A stretch of DNA of 64,000 nucleotides from the NCBI RefSeq assembly GCF_039830135.1, contig NZ_CP156081.1, positions 2,466,001 to 2,530,000 on the forward strand. The letters run 5' to 3'. This stretch comes from Defluviimonas sp. SAOS-178_SWC. Lineage in GTDB: Bacteria; Pseudomonadota; Alphaproteobacteria; Rhodobacterales; Rhodobacteraceae. Each line of letters opens with the position of its first letter. Position 1 is the stretch's first letter. This document shows, piece after piece, positions 1-11,300 of this stretch. The notes beneath the pieces were generated by a model. The model made no database searches. It was not told where the DNA came from and worked only from the letters and a program-made list of their open reading frames with translations. Both the position numbers and the translations under genes were made by a program.

Positions 1-366
1 TGCTTGACCGAAAGGTGTTTCAAGGACTTCCTGCTCTCGCGAATTCTCAAAATCCGAGCGGTGCGCGAGAGCGAAATATCGGCCGGTGATGATTACGACT
101 GGCATTCCGAAGTCACGCTGGAAGTCGCTCCACACCCCGACCTATCGGAGACGCAGGCGAAAGTCATCGCGCTCGACTACGGGATGCGGGATGGCAAAGC
201 TAAGATCAATGTCCGTCGCGCGCTCCTTTATTACGCGCTAAGGCGGCTGGGATTAGATACTGACCCGGCGGCCAGGGAACCGCAGGATCAGCAGATAGTG
301 CTACTGAATCGGGATAAAATTCACGAGAGCAAACAATTGAGCTCCGAGAGACAAGGTTTCCAATGA
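1..366 (+). CDS. WYL-domain regulator, C-terminal fragment (partial)
   Basis: The frame is open from the first base of the window, so the start lies upstream and only about 121 C-terminal residues are visible. They resemble the C-terminal end of WYL-domain regulators: a beta-rich stretch (VTLEVAPHPDL), then a region with RRALLYYALRRLGL, ending near QQIVLLNRDKI. WYL proteins are DNA-binding ligand sensors that often head phage-defence operons. Its TGA overlaps the ATG of the helicase gene (ATGA at 363-366), so it is probably translationally coupled and may regulate the downstream cassette. The DNA-binding and WYL signature residues lie outside the window, so the family call is moderate. Confidence 0.6.
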   Translation, partial: CLTERCFKDFLLSRILKIRAVRESEISAGDDYDWHSEVTLEVAPHPDLSETQAKVIALDYGMRDGKAKINVRRALLYYALRRLGLDTDPAAREPQDQQIVLLNRDKIHESKQLSSERQGFQ

Positions 367-3300
367 AAGCGTTTGAATTCGACCATCAATTGATAAATGC
401 CTACGAGCACTTCTCGCGTTCATTCAGCGCAATCCGAGCGCCTGATCTGAAATCCGAGATCGACGCCCAGTACGACGCCGGAAAATTCTGGCCGGATGCC
501 CTCTTGTCACTGAACCCGCGCTTCATGGCCGGGCCGACGGTCGACGAGCTCGTTGCCACGGGTGATCTTGATGAGGGGACGGGCAAGGTCTTTCGGTTTG
601 GCACGACACCACTACGCTTTCATCGGCACCAAGCCGAGGCAATTGCGAAGGCGAAGCAAAGCAAAAGTTATGTCGTCACTACCGGCACAGGTTCGGGGAA
701 ATCCCTGTGCTTCTTCGTACCGGTTGTCGATGCAATTATCCGCGCGCGGCGCGCAGGAAAGCCGCGGCGCACAACGGCAATCATCGTCTACCCCATGAAC
801 GCACTGGCAAATAGCCAGATGAAGGAAATTGACAAGTTCATCGCCGGTTCCGGTTTGCCAGATAATCTCAAGCCGGTGGTCAAGCGCTACACGGGTCAGG
901 AAAGCCGAGAAGAACGCGAGCGCATCGCTGCCAATCCGCCAGATGTTCTCCTGACCAACTACATGATGGCGGAACTGCTTCTGACGCGTCAGGACGAACT
1001 GGACTCGAAAGTCGTCTCGAACGCGTCCGGTCTCGAGTTCATCATTCTCGACGAACTCCATACCTATCGCGGGCGCCAAGGTGCCGATGTCGCGGTCCTC
1101 GTTCGACGCCTGCGGGACAGGTGCTCGCCGGACAAGGAGCCAATCTGCATCGGGACCTCGGCAACGATGGCCTCCGAGGGATCGGACGAGAGCCGCGCGC
1201 TTGCTGTCGCGAAGGTAGCGTCTCGTCTGTTTGGCTCCGACATTGGCCCGGACGCGGTCATCGACGAGTCTTTGCAGCGCGCGACCGATGACACCCTGAA
1301 GACCGAGCACGTCCTTGGCGCTTTGAAGACGGCCCTGACTCAGCCTTTACCGGACGCACTCGATGACGAAACACTGAGGCGCCATCCGCTCTCGGTGTGG
1401 GCCGAACTCGAACTCGGATTGGACGATGGGCTTGAGCTTCGCAGGAAGAAGCCGATCCCTTTCGAAGAGGCCGTCGAAAAGCTCTCTCTGGCCAGTGCGG
1501 TCGATGCCGAAACCTGCCGAGACTATCTCGAAAAATTCCTGACCCGGGTAAGCCTGCCGGAGCATGAGCGCGGCGGCGCGAAGGACGGAGCCTTTCTCGC
1601 CTTCAAACTCCACCGTTTCATCTCCGGTGCCGGTGAAGTCTTTACGACACTCACAGCCAGGCCGCGTCGGATCCTTCTTGAAGGGCAGCTCGAGGACCCC
1701 GAAGCCCCTGGCAACCGCCTCTACCCCACGCGGTTCTGCCGAAACTGTGGTCAAGAATATCATGTCGTGACGAAGGTCGACGATGATGGGAGTTTGCGCT
1801 TTCTGCCCCGAAGCATCGACGACACTCCGCTCGACACTGACGAAGACGAGGTCGCAGGGTATCTCTGTCCGGTGACGCCCGGCGATACTGACTTTCAGTT
1901 CACTGGCGAGCTTGAGGGTTACCCCGAAAGCTGGCGAGAAGAGAAAAACGGCATTGAACGGCTGAGAGGGTATCGCAAGAAGCGTATGCCGGTATCCTAC
2001 GTCGTCGGTGCTGATGGTCGCCATGGAGCGGGCGGAAACGATTTCTGGTTCATCCCGGGAAAGTTCGCGTTCTGCCTATGCTGTCATGACGAACCGACGC
2101 AGGGGATGCGCGAACGCAGCAAGTTGGCGGGGCTCTCCGGCGAAGGGCGAAGCTCGGCAACAACCTTGCTCGTAGCCAGCGCCCTGGAGTGGATGAACAA
2201 ACCTGGCAGCGGCGTACCCGAGACGAAGCGGAAGCTTTTGGGGTTCACGGATAACCGTCAGGATGCAGCCCTGCAGTCTGGCCATTTCAATGATTTCCTC
2301 TTCGTAAGCCTGTTGCGCGGAGCCATCCTCCGCGCGGTCATTTCTGCTGGCGCAGGTGGGCTCGCAGAAGACGAGTTCGGCCTGCAGGTTGTGAAGGCGC
2401 TCGGCTTTACTGCCGCCAACAAAGAGGCGCGCCAGCATTGGCTACTGGATTCGAATGCTGGTGCCATCATTCGCGAAGACGCCCAGCGGTCGCTCGCAAA
2501 GGTTTTAGCCCATCGTGTTTGGACGGACCTGCGTCGCGGTTGGCGCTTCACCAACCCCAGCTTGTCTGTCCTGAACCTGATCGACGTGAGTTTCCTCGGC
2601 CTCGAGGAAATCTCTGAAGATCGCGAGCGCTTCATGGCCATCCATCCAGCGCTGGGAGACCTCGGCCTCGAGCAGCGGCAGGCAATTCTCAAGGCAATTT
2701 TGTCCGCGATGCTCGAGGGCCTGGCTGTTCAGACCGAAGCCTTGGATCTGACTGTCCTCGACGGCGTGGCCCAGAAATCCCGAATGCTGCTTCAGGCACC
2801 TTGGGCAATCGACCAAAAGGAAAATCCGCGAGCGCGGTCCTCACTTGTCCTGCGCGCGGGCAGCAAGAACGTCGTCACGCTGCGTGAAGAACAAACGCTT
2901 CTCCGGGCAGGTCCGAATTCGCGGATCGCACGGCTCGTGAACCGGAAATCCGTTCTCGGCACGAAGCTGAACAAGGATGAGTACTACGAGTTCATGGAAG
3001 GGATGCTTGCCTTCCTGAGCGACGAAGGGCTGCTGGTGCCAGTCGAACTCGATAGCGATGTGACGGGCTGGCGCCTGTCACCATCTGCGGTTCGGCTTGT
3101 GCCTGGACCGGCCCTCGATGATGAAACCCACCGCGGCAACCGATATTTCCACGACCTTTACACCGCGATTGCCAGTGACCTTGGCGCTGGGCGTAGTTCC
3201 TACTGGGGGCTGGAGGGACGCGAGCACACGGCTCAGGTTTCGCAAAAGCAGCGGGAATGGCGGGAATGGCGGTTCCGTTTCGAGCAGGACGACATGGACC

Positions 3301-5540
3301 ATCTCGCGACCTCGGAGTACCGAACGGAAATTCGGGCGACCGGCGAGTCCGATCGGTTCCTGCCCGCGCTGTTCTGCTCTCCGACTATGGAACTCGGCGT
3401 TGATATTTCTGCCTTGAACGCCGTCTACCTGCGCAACGTACCGCCTACGCCGGCGAATTACGCGCAGCGCGCTGGTCGTGCCGGTCGATCGGGTCAGGCG
3501 GCGGTTGTCGTGACCTACTGCGCCTCGGGGTCTCCGCATGACCAGTATTTCTTCGAGCGGCGCAACGATATGGTTGCCGGTGTCGTGCGGCCGCCAGCAC
3601 TCGACATCACGAATGAAGAGCTGGTCCGATCGCACCTGCACGCGGTGTGGCTGGCGGAAGCGAAACTGGCGCTTTCTCCCGACATCCCAGAGATTCTGGA
3701 CCTTCACGGGGATAAATTCCCGCTGAAGGAGGACGTCCTAGCGGTCATCTCGAAACCCTCTCTGGTTTCGCAGGCACGGGGGCCGATGGCGCGTGTCTTG
3801 AAGCAGATTCTGGCGTCCGACGGAGGGCAAACCCCGATCTGGATGGACGATCCGGACGAGTTCGTTCTTCACACGGCCATGAATGCCCCAAAGGAGTTTG
3901 ACCGCGCCTTCGACCGTTGGCGGGAGCTTTATAGCTCTGCCAGGACGCAATTGGCAGAGGCCAACAAGCGTTCGGAGATCACAGGGCTCTCGGGAGCCGA
4001 CCGGCGCAAGATCAAGGCCGCACAAATGCAGGCCCAGGATCAGATCGCCATCCTCGAACAAGGCAAAGCCTCGAATGGCTCCGACTTCTATTCGTATCGG
4101 TATCTGGCAACAGAGGGCTTCCTGCCCGGGTACAACTTCCCCCGCCTGCCGCTCTACGCATTTGTCCCTGGCGAAGGTAAGACGGGCTCATTCCTTTCCA
4201 GAGCCCGCTTCCTCGCCATTTCCGAATTCGGCCCGCGCAGTCTGATCTATCATGAAGGCCGTGCCTACCGAGTCATGAAAGCCAAACTGCCCCCCGAGGT
4301 GCGTCAGGGCGACGGATCGGAATTGGCGACCAAGGATATCTACATGTGCTCCAACTGTGGCGCATCGCATGAGGGCGAGGTCGAGCGTTGCCATGGGTGC
4401 AACAACCACATGGCGGGTGAGGTCCCCATCAAGAAGACCCTGCGCATCGATAACGTCGAGGCCGCCCCGACTGAGCGCATCACGGCGAACGATGAAGAGC
4501 GCGTTCGGCAGGGCTTTGACATCCAGACCGTCTTCTCCTGGCCGAAGAAGGATGGGCAGGTCCAAGTGACCAACGCCAAATTCGTCTGTGGCGAGACTTC
4601 GCTCTTGGCCCTGCAATATGCCAACAGCGCAGAAATCAGCCGACTGAACAAGGGCTTGAAGCGCCGAAAGGACCAGACGGTCTTCGGTTTCCACATCGAT
4701 CCGAGGTCCGGATATTGGGCGAAATCTGACGACGAGGACAGCGACACGGACGTCCCGCCGGACGTGGTCAAGCCGGTTCGCATTGTCCCGATTGTCCGCG
4801 ACAGAAAGAATGCCCTGTTGTTCCGCTTCGAAAAGCCAGAGCAGTATGAGCCCGAGACGATCGCGACGGTTCAACATGCGTTGCTGCGTGGAATCGAAGT
4901 GGTTTTCCAGTTGGAAGAAGGCGAAATCCTCGGTGAACCGCTGCCCGCGAGGGACAACCGTCGCGCAATCCTTGCCTACGAGGCAACGGAAGGCGGCGCC
5001 GGCGTGCTCACGCGCCTGATTGATGACGGTAAGGCAATCAACGAGGTGGCGAAGACCGCACTTGGTCTGATGCACTTCGAGAATGTGGATGCTGCGATTG
5101 CGGCGGGTGATGCGGATCTGTTGCAGGAGAAGAAAGACGGAAGCTGTGTTCGCGGCTGCTACCGTTGCCTGCTGTCCTACTTCAACCAACCGGACCATGA
5201 GCTGATCGACCGCTCGAGCCCGGAAGTGGCGCAATTCCTGATCGATCTTGCACGCGGCACAATTTCCCTTGCTGCGAAGCCGACTGCTGGAACGGTGGCA
5301 TCACCATGGCTTGAGGCATTCAGCGCAGCAGGCATTCCCCAAGTCGATACGATGCCCGCGAGCTTTGGCGGGCGCGAATTCGAGTTCGTTTGGCGCGCAT
5401 TCGCGGTTGCCGCAACGACCGCTGACCTGACAGCAGAAGCTGAGGCAGACGCGATGAACAAGGGCTGGGTCGTTTTTGGATTGCCTTCGACTCCGTCGGA
5501 AGGACTGCCAGATGGCTTCATGAAGAATTTTGAAGGTTGA
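363..5540 (+). CDS. DEAD/DEAH helicase fused to DUF1998 (MZB) zinc module, DISARM/Druantia-like
   Basis: A 1725-residue superfamily 2 helicase. Walker A GTGSGKS is at about 108-114, the Walker B variant DELH at 230-233 and motif III GTSAT near 264. The C-terminal helicase lobe has LGVDISALN and QRAGRAGRSGQ near 1030-1060. Several cysteine pairs suggest zinc sites: CRNCGQ near 460, CLCC near 570, and CSNCG with CHGC near 1330. The end carries the DUF1998/MZB signature ATEGGAGVLTR followed by CVRGCYRCLLSYFNQ. In DISARM these activities are split between DrmA (helicase) and DrmB (DUF1998); DruE of Druantia is also a giant DUF1998 helicase. Here one polypeptide carries both. The ATG overlaps the previous stop. 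A role in DNA translocation or phage restriction is inferred from family and neighbours. Confidence 0.8.
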   Translation: MKAFEFDHQLINAYEHFSRSFSAIRAPDLKSEIDAQYDAGKFWPDALLSLNPRFMAGPTVDELVATGDLDEGTGKVFRFGTTPLRFHRHQAEAIAKAKQSKSYVVTTGTGSGKSLCFFVPVVDAIIRARRAGKPRRTTAIIVYPMNALANSQMKEIDKFIAGSGLPDNLKPVVKRYTGQESREERERIAANPPDVLLTNYMMAELLLTRQDELDSKVVSNASGLEFIILDELHTYRGRQGADVAVLVRRLRDRCSPDKEPICIGTSATMASEGSDESRALAVAKVASRLFGSDIGPDAVIDESLQRATDDTLKTEHVLGALKTALTQPLPDALDDETLRRHPLSVWAELELGLDDGLELRRKKPIPFEEAVEKLSLASAVDAETCRDYLEKFLTRVSLPEHERGGAKDGAFLAFKLHRFISGAGEVFTTLTARPRRILLEGQLEDPEAPGNRLYPTRFCRNCGQEYHVVTKVDDDGSLRFLPRSIDDTPLDTDEDEVAGYLCPVTPGDTDFQFTGELEGYPESWREEKNGIERLRGYRKKRMPVSYVVGADGRHGAGGNDFWFIPGKFAFCLCCHDEPTQGMRERSKLAGLSGEGRSSATTLLVASALEWMNKPGSGVPETKRKLLGFTDNRQDAALQSGHFNDFLFVSLLRGAILRAVISAGAGGLAEDEFGLQVVKALGFTAANKEARQHWLLDSNAGAIIREDAQRSLAKVLAHRVWTDLRRGWRFTNPSLSVLNLIDVSFLGLEEISEDRERFMAIHPALGDLGLEQRQAILKAILSAMLEGLAVQTEALDLTVLDGVAQKSRMLLQAPWAIDQKENPRARSSLVLRAGSKNVVTLREEQTLLRAGPNSRIARLVNRKSVLGTKLNKDEYYEFMEGMLAFLSDEGLLVPVELDSDVTGWRLSPSAVRLVPGPALDDETHRGNRYFHDLYTAIASDLGAGRSSYWGLEGREHTAQVSQKQREWREWRFRFEQDDMDHLATSEYRTEIRATGESDRFLPALFCSPTMELGVDISALNAVYLRNVPPTPANYAQRAGRAGRSGQAAVVVTYCASGSPHDQYFFERRNDMVAGVVRPPALDITNEELVRSHLHAVWLAEAKLALSPDIPEILDLHGDKFPLKEDVLAVISKPSLVSQARGPMARVLKQILASDGGQTPIWMDDPDEFVLHTAMNAPKEFDRAFDRWRELYSSARTQLAEANKRSEITGLSGADRRKIKAAQMQAQDQIAILEQGKASNGSDFYSYRYLATEGFLPGYNFPRLPLYAFVPGEGKTGSFLSRARFLAISEFGPRSLIYHEGRAYRVMKAKLPPEVRQGDGSELATKDIYMCSNCGASHEGEVERCHGCNNHMAGEVPIKKTLRIDNVEAAPTERITANDEERVRQGFDIQTVFSWPKKDGQVQVTNAKFVCGETSLLALQYANSAEISRLNKGLKRRKDQTVFGFHIDPRSGYWAKSDDEDSDTDVPPDVVKPVRIVPIVRDRKNALLFRFEKPEQYEPETIATVQHALLRGIEVVFQLEEGEILGEPLPARDNRRAILAYEATEGGAGVLTRLIDDGKAINEVAKTALGLMHFENVDAAIAAGDADLLQEKKDGSCVRGCYRCLLSYFNQPDHELIDRSSPEVAQFLIDLARGTISLAAKPTAGTVASPWLEAFSAAGIPQVDTMPASFGGREFEFVWRAFAVAATTADLTAEAEADAMNKGWVVFGLPSTPSEGLPDGFMKNFEG

Positions 5541-5541
5541 T

Positions 5542-8313
5542 ATGACTGTGAATTTTACTCCTGGAGATCTTGTCAGAGTGCGCGGCCGTGAATGGGTTGC
5601 CTTGCCGACACCCGGCGAGGGCCTGCTCGCCCTGCGCCCCCTCTCGGGCAATGAAAACGACATCGTGGTTCTTGCTCCGGATCTCGAGCTTACACCGGTA
5701 GAAGCCGCTCGTTTCGACCTGCCTGACGATGCGCGCACGACAGTGCAGTCCAAGGCGGCCCTTCTTGCCGACGCGTTGCGACTGACCCTCCGCCGGGGGG
5801 CAGGCCCGTTCCGGTCCGCCGCACAGCTTGCTTTTGAGCCTCGGACCTACCAGCTCGTCCCGCTTCTCATGGCCCTTCGGCTTCAGGTCCCGCGTCTGTT
5901 GATTGCCGACGATGTTGGTATCGGAAAGACCATCGAAGCGGGTCTGATCCTGCGCGAACTGATGGATCGCGGAGAGGTCGATGCGTTTTCGGTTCTCTGC
6001 CCTCCGCACCTCGTGGACCAGTGGATCACTGAATTGAAGGATCGCTTCGGGATCGATGCCGTTGCCGTCACCTCCGGGACTGCCGCGCGTCTGGAGCGCA
6101 ATCTCCCATTGGCGCAAACCCTTTTCGATGCCTATCCCTTCACGGTGGTCAGCCTTGACTACATCAAAGCCGAAAAACGCCGGGATGGGTTCGCCAGGGC
6201 CTGCCCGGATTTCGTTATCGTCGATGAGGCACACGCCTGCGTCGGGACGCACAAGGGAAAGCAGCAGCGCTTCGACCTGCTCCAAGGCCTAGCACGCGAT
6301 CCTGAGCGTCGGTTGATCCTGCTGACAGCCACGCCGCACTCCGGGGACGAAGAGGCATTCGCTCGGCTTCTGTCGCTGATCGACACGGAATTCGGGACCG
6401 TCAACTTCGACAACCAGAAATACCGCGAGCGCCTTGTCAGGCACTTTGTTCAGCGGCGGCGCGTCGACCTGGTGGAGGGCGACTGGGATGAGAACCGCTC
6501 GTTCCCCAAGCACGAGACGACCGAATACTCGTATCGTCTGAACGACGAGCATCGGGCCTTCCAGGAAGCCGTACTTGATTACTGCTTCTCGGTCGTGTCT
6601 CGGGCTGGGGACGCGCAAAGGGATCGCCGGCTTGCGTTCTGGGGCACTCTGGCGCTGATGCGATGTGTCGGATCGTCACCCGCAGCCGCAATGAGCGCGT
6701 TGCGAAACCGGGCTTCCAATGAAGACGACCGCCTCGAGCCGCAGATTTACGACGAAGATGGCGATGATGAAGACGCCGTGGACATCGAGCCAAACACCGT
6801 CTTCTCAAATGATCCCGCTCTCCAAGGGCTGCTCGACAAGGCCAGCGAACTTCTGACGGCCGAGGATCCCAAACTGAACGCCCTCATCAAGGCCCTCAAA
6901 CCCTTGATCAAAGACGGCGCTAACCCTGTCGTGTTCTGCCGCTACCTCGCCACGGCCGAACACGTGAAGGAAGGGCTTCGTAAGGCTTTCCCCAAGCTGA
7001 ATGTGCAGGCCGTGACCGGTGAATTGACGCCGGACGAACGTCGCGATCGCGTGGCGGAAATGGTGGCGGAAGAAGGTGCCGCCACCGATCAGCGCATCCT
7101 TGTCGCCACGGATTGCCTGTCGGAGGGGATCAACCTTCAGCAATTGTTCGACACCGTAATCCACTACGACCTCTCCTGGAATCCGACGCGCCATCAACAG
7201 CGCGAAGGTCGCGTGGATCGTTTCGGGCAACCCGCCGAACTCGTTCGCTCGATCATGATGTTTTCGCCCGACAGCGCCATCGACGGTGCCGTCTTGGACG
7301 TCATTCTTCGCAAAGCCGAGGAAATCCGTAAGGCGACGGGCGTGACTGTGCCTCTCCCCGATGAGCGGGGACCGGTCACCGATGCGCTGATGGCTGCAAT
7401 GATGCTCCGCCGTGGCGGTGGCAGCCACAAGCAGCTGACGCTGGACCTGCAGATCGGCGACGGTATCCAGGTGATGGAGACCCGCTGGCGCGATGCAAGC
7501 GAGAACGAAAAGCGGTCACGCGCCCGGTTTGCACAAAACGCCATGAAGCCGAGTGAAGTCGCTCCTGAATGGGACAAGGTGAAGTCCCTGCTTGGATCGC
7601 CAGCGGAAACGCTCGAATTTCTCGAGCGCGCGATGTCTCGGTTCGGGGTGCCCCTCGAGAAGAAGAAATCGCTGCAGTTCGCCCACGTGCATGCGCTTCA
7701 GGATAGCCTCAAGGAAAAGCTGGAGCAGCGTGGGCTGAAGGGCTCTCTGAGACTGGCCACGCAGGAACCGGTGCCCTCAGGCGCTTCACTTCTGACCAGA
7801 ACCCATCCGCTGACATCGTCCCTGGCAGAAAGCCTGCTTGAAGCCTCTCTTGACACCGAAGCGCTGCCGGATCTGGGCATCGGTCGTGTCGGGGCCTGGC
7901 CGAGTGCCGCCGTCACTCAGATGACGCGTGTCGCGCTCTTGCGTATTCGCTACAAGCTGACGGTTCATGCACGGCGTGAGCGCCTCCTGCTGGCAGAGGA
8001 AGCCGCCCTCGTTGCCCTCGACAGCAATATGGTGATCGCCTCTGGCAGCGAGGCGCGCGCGTTGCTTGCCTCTCCCGCGACTGCTGATCTTGCGCCTGTC
8101 GCCCGCGACCGGATGATCAATACGGCGAAGGCGGCCCTTCCTGACCTGCTGGGCGGCCCTATTGCCGATTTCGTGCAAAAGCGTGCCGCGGAGCTGGTTG
8201 AAGACCACGCCCGCCTTCGTGCTGCCGCCGGGTCCGCGTCGCGTGTCAGTGTCGAGCCGATCATTCCCCCAGACGTCATCGGCCTCTTCGTTCTTGTTCC
8301 GGGGGAGGTGTAA
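5542..8313 (+). CDS. SNF2-type helicase/ATPase, DrmD-like
   Basis: A 923-residue SNF2/RapA-like ATPase. Walker A lies in DDVGIGKT (about 123-130), the DEAH box in IVDEAHAC, motif III in LTATPHSG, and motif VI in HQQREGRVDRFGQ. An acidic linker (DEDGDDEDAVDIE) separates the lobes. I chose the ATG at 5542 because GAAGG lies just upstream and it follows the helicase stop by one base; an in-frame TTG at 5530 is less likely. Proteins of this class occur in DISARM class 1 (DrmD) and in other modification-linked defence systems, where they probably translocate on DNA. The family is clear; the defence role is inferred from position between the DUF1998 helicase and the methyltransferase. Confidence 0.82.
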   Translation: MTVNFTPGDLVRVRGREWVALPTPGEGLLALRPLSGNENDIVVLAPDLELTPVEAARFDLPDDARTTVQSKAALLADALRLTLRRGAGPFRSAAQLAFEPRTYQLVPLLMALRLQVPRLLIADDVGIGKTIEAGLILRELMDRGEVDAFSVLCPPHLVDQWITELKDRFGIDAVAVTSGTAARLERNLPLAQTLFDAYPFTVVSLDYIKAEKRRDGFARACPDFVIVDEAHACVGTHKGKQQRFDLLQGLARDPERRLILLTATPHSGDEEAFARLLSLIDTEFGTVNFDNQKYRERLVRHFVQRRRVDLVEGDWDENRSFPKHETTEYSYRLNDEHRAFQEAVLDYCFSVVSRAGDAQRDRRLAFWGTLALMRCVGSSPAAAMSALRNRASNEDDRLEPQIYDEDGDDEDAVDIEPNTVFSNDPALQGLLDKASELLTAEDPKLNALIKALKPLIKDGANPVVFCRYLATAEHVKEGLRKAFPKLNVQAVTGELTPDERRDRVAEMVAEEGAATDQRILVATDCLSEGINLQQLFDTVIHYDLSWNPTRHQQREGRVDRFGQPAELVRSIMMFSPDSAIDGAVLDVILRKAEEIRKATGVTVPLPDERGPVTDALMAAMMLRRGGGSHKQLTLDLQIGDGIQVMETRWRDASENEKRSRARFAQNAMKPSEVAPEWDKVKSLLGSPAETLEFLERAMSRFGVPLEKKKSLQFAHVHALQDSLKEKLEQRGLKGSLRLATQEPVPSGASLLTRTHPLTSSLAESLLEASLDTEALPDLGIGRVGAWPSAAVTQMTRVALLRIRYKLTVHARRERLLLAEEAALVALDSNMVIASGSEARALLASPATADLAPVARDRMINTAKAALPDLLGGPIADFVQKRAAELVEDHARLRAAAGSASRVSVEPIIPPDVIGLFVLVPGEV

Positions 8314-8315
8314 TC

Positions 8316-11300
8316 ATGGCCCGCAAACCAATCACCGATATGTCCGCGTGGCCGTCGCTGAGCCTCGAAGGCAACCTGATCGCGCCAGCGATGATCGCAA
8401 AGATCGATCAGCGCCATGCACCCGAGCAATCCCCCGAGGAATACGGGGTTCGCAAAGGCCTACAGATCCGCGAAGAAATCGCCACCGCCTTCCGCGTAGG
8501 CCAATCGCATTTCGACGCCTTTGTAAAAATCGAGCAACCCTCGGCCGCCGCCACCTCGCGTTTTATCGCCGATTTCTTCAAGGAAACCTTCGGGTACAAC
8601 GACCTCGCGGTAGCGGCGGCACCGATCGCGCTGATCGCGTCCGACCGTGTGCCCGTTGTCGTCGTGCCGCCGTCCGAGCTGCTTGATCGCCGCAGCCCGA
8701 CGCTCTCGACGGACAGGTCGCGCTCTCCGGCCTTTGCCCTTCAGGACCACCTGAATGATCGGGACGAGGCCCTTTGGGGTATTGTGACCAACGGGATGCA
8801 GTTGCGCCTCATGCGCGACAATGCCTCGCTGACCCGTCCGGCCTATATCGAGGCCGATCTGGCGCAGATGTTCACCAACGAGGACATCGCGTCCTTCGCG
8901 GTGCTCTGGCTCTTGATCCACCGCACCCGCTTCGGCGCGGCAGACACCCCCGCCACCGATTGCCCCCTCGAACGCTGGCGCGACGCTGGCTCCAAAGAAG
9001 GCGAAGCCGCGCGTGATCGCCTGGCCGGTCAGGTCCAGCTGGCCCTCAAACTGCTCGGCTCGGGCTTCCTCGAGGCCAACCCCGACCTCGCCGCGAAACT
9101 GCATTCCGGCGAAGTGAACCTGACCGAATGGTTCAACGAACTCCTGCGTCTCGTCTACCGCCTGATCTTCCTCATGGTGGCCGAGGACCGGAACCTCCTT
9201 CACCCGGAAAAGGCCAAACCCGAGGCCCGCGCCCTCTACGCCCAGGGCTATTCGCTCCAGTCGCTGCGCAAGCAATGCTACCGCGCCGCCACCTGGGACA
9301 AGCACCATGACCGCTACGAGGGGGTGAAGATCGTCTTCCGCGCCCTCACGCAGGGCCAGCCAGCCCTTGCGCTGCCCGCCCTCGGCGGCCTCTTTGCCGA
9401 GGACCGTCTGCCCGACCTCGAAACCGCCCGCCTGCGCAACCGCGCCTTCATGGAGGCGCTCTACCGCCTGTCCTGGCTCGCCGACAAGAACGGCATGGTC
9501 CCGGTCAACTGGCGCGCGATGGAGACCGAGGAACTGGGTTCGGTCTACGAATCCCTCCTCGAATTGCAGCCGCAGCTGGGCGACGACGGCAAGACGCTGG
9601 TCTTCGCCTCCGAGGCGGCCGAGCAGAAGGGCAACCAGCGCAAGACCACCGGCTCCTACTACACGCCCGACAGTCTCGTTCAGGCGCTGCTCGATACCGC
9701 GCTCGACCCCGTGCTCGACAAGACCGAGGCCGAGGCGGACGATCCCGCCAAGGCGCTGCTGAAGCTTTCGATCATCGACCCCGCCTGTGGCTCCGGCCAC
9801 TTCCTGCTGGCCGCCGCCCGCCGCATCGCCACGCGTCTCGCGCGCATCCGGGCCGAGGGCACGCCCTCGCTCGCCGACTTCCGCCATGCCCTGCGCGATG
9901 TCGCGCGCTGCTGCATCCACGGGGTGGACCGCAACCCGATGGCGGTGGAGCTGACCAAGGTCGCGCTCTGGATCGAGACGGTGGACCCCGGCCTTCCCCT
10001 CGGCTTCTTCGATGCACAGATCCGCTGCGGCGATGCGCTGCTGGGGGTGTTCGATCTGCAGGTGCTGCAGGACGGCATCCCCGATGCCGCCTACAAGCCG
10101 TTGACCGGCGACGACAAGGAAACCGCGAAATACTACCTCAAGGCCAATCGCGATGCGACGGCGGGGCAAGGCGGGTTCGACTTCGGCACCGGTCAGGCGT
10201 CGATGCCCGCAATGAAACCGCTGGCGCTGGATTTCTCGGGCTTCCGCGACCTGCCCGAGGATACGGTCGAGCAGATCGGCGCCAAGGCCAAGCGGTTCAA
10301 GGAACTGCGAAAGGGGCAGACCTTTGTTCGCGCCAAGGCGGCTGCGGACCTCTATGTGGCTGCTTTCCTGCTGCCCAAGGTGGGCGGCGCACCGGCTGGG
10401 GCATCGGCCCGCACCGTGCCGACGACCGAGGAGCTGTGGATGGCTCACAATCAGGGCAAGATGCGCCAGGCGATGGTCGAGGCGCCCAAGGCCGCCCGCA
10501 ACGCCCGCGCCCTGCATTGGCCGCTCGAGTTCCCCGATGTGATGCAGCGCGGCGGGTTCGACGTGGTGCTGGGCAACCCGCCGTGGGAACGGATCAAGCT
10601 GCAGGAGCAGGAGTTTTTTGCTTCCAGGTCACCTGAGATTGCCAATGCGCCGAACAAGGCTGCGCGGGACAAGCTGATCAAGGCAATGGAGAAGGCTGAC
10701 ACTGGCAGCGCAGATCGCGCTCTTTTTGACGCCTTCACCGAGGCGAAGCGCGATGCTGAGGCGACCGGCGAGTTCGTCCGCGTGCCGGGCGAGGATGACG
10801 GGCGCTTTGCGCTGACCGGGCGGGGCGACGTGAACACCTATGCTCTGTTTGCCGAACTGTTTGCAAACCTCGCGCGGCAGCGGGCTGGGGTCATCGTGCC
10901 AACAGGGATTGCCACCGATGCCACCACGGCCCCTTTTTTCGCGCATCTGGTGGAGCACAAGCGACTGGCGAAACTGGTGGACTTCGAGAACTCGAAACCC
11001 ATCTTCCCGAGCGTACACCGCAGCTTCAAGTTCGCTCTCTTGACCCTAGGCTACGACGAATCTACTGCCCATTTCGCCTTCTTCCTAACTGAGCCTGCAC
11101 AACTGGCCGAGCCCGAGCGCAACTTCATCCTCGCGCCCGCCGAAATCGCCGCGATCAACCCGAACACTAAGACTGCGCCTGTTTTCCGCTCCCGGCGGGA
11201 CGCCGAGTTGACCGCCAAGATTTTTCGCAACTCGCCCATACTGATCGACGAGGGTAAGGGACCGGCAGGCAACCCTTGGGGTGCGTATTATCTAAGATTG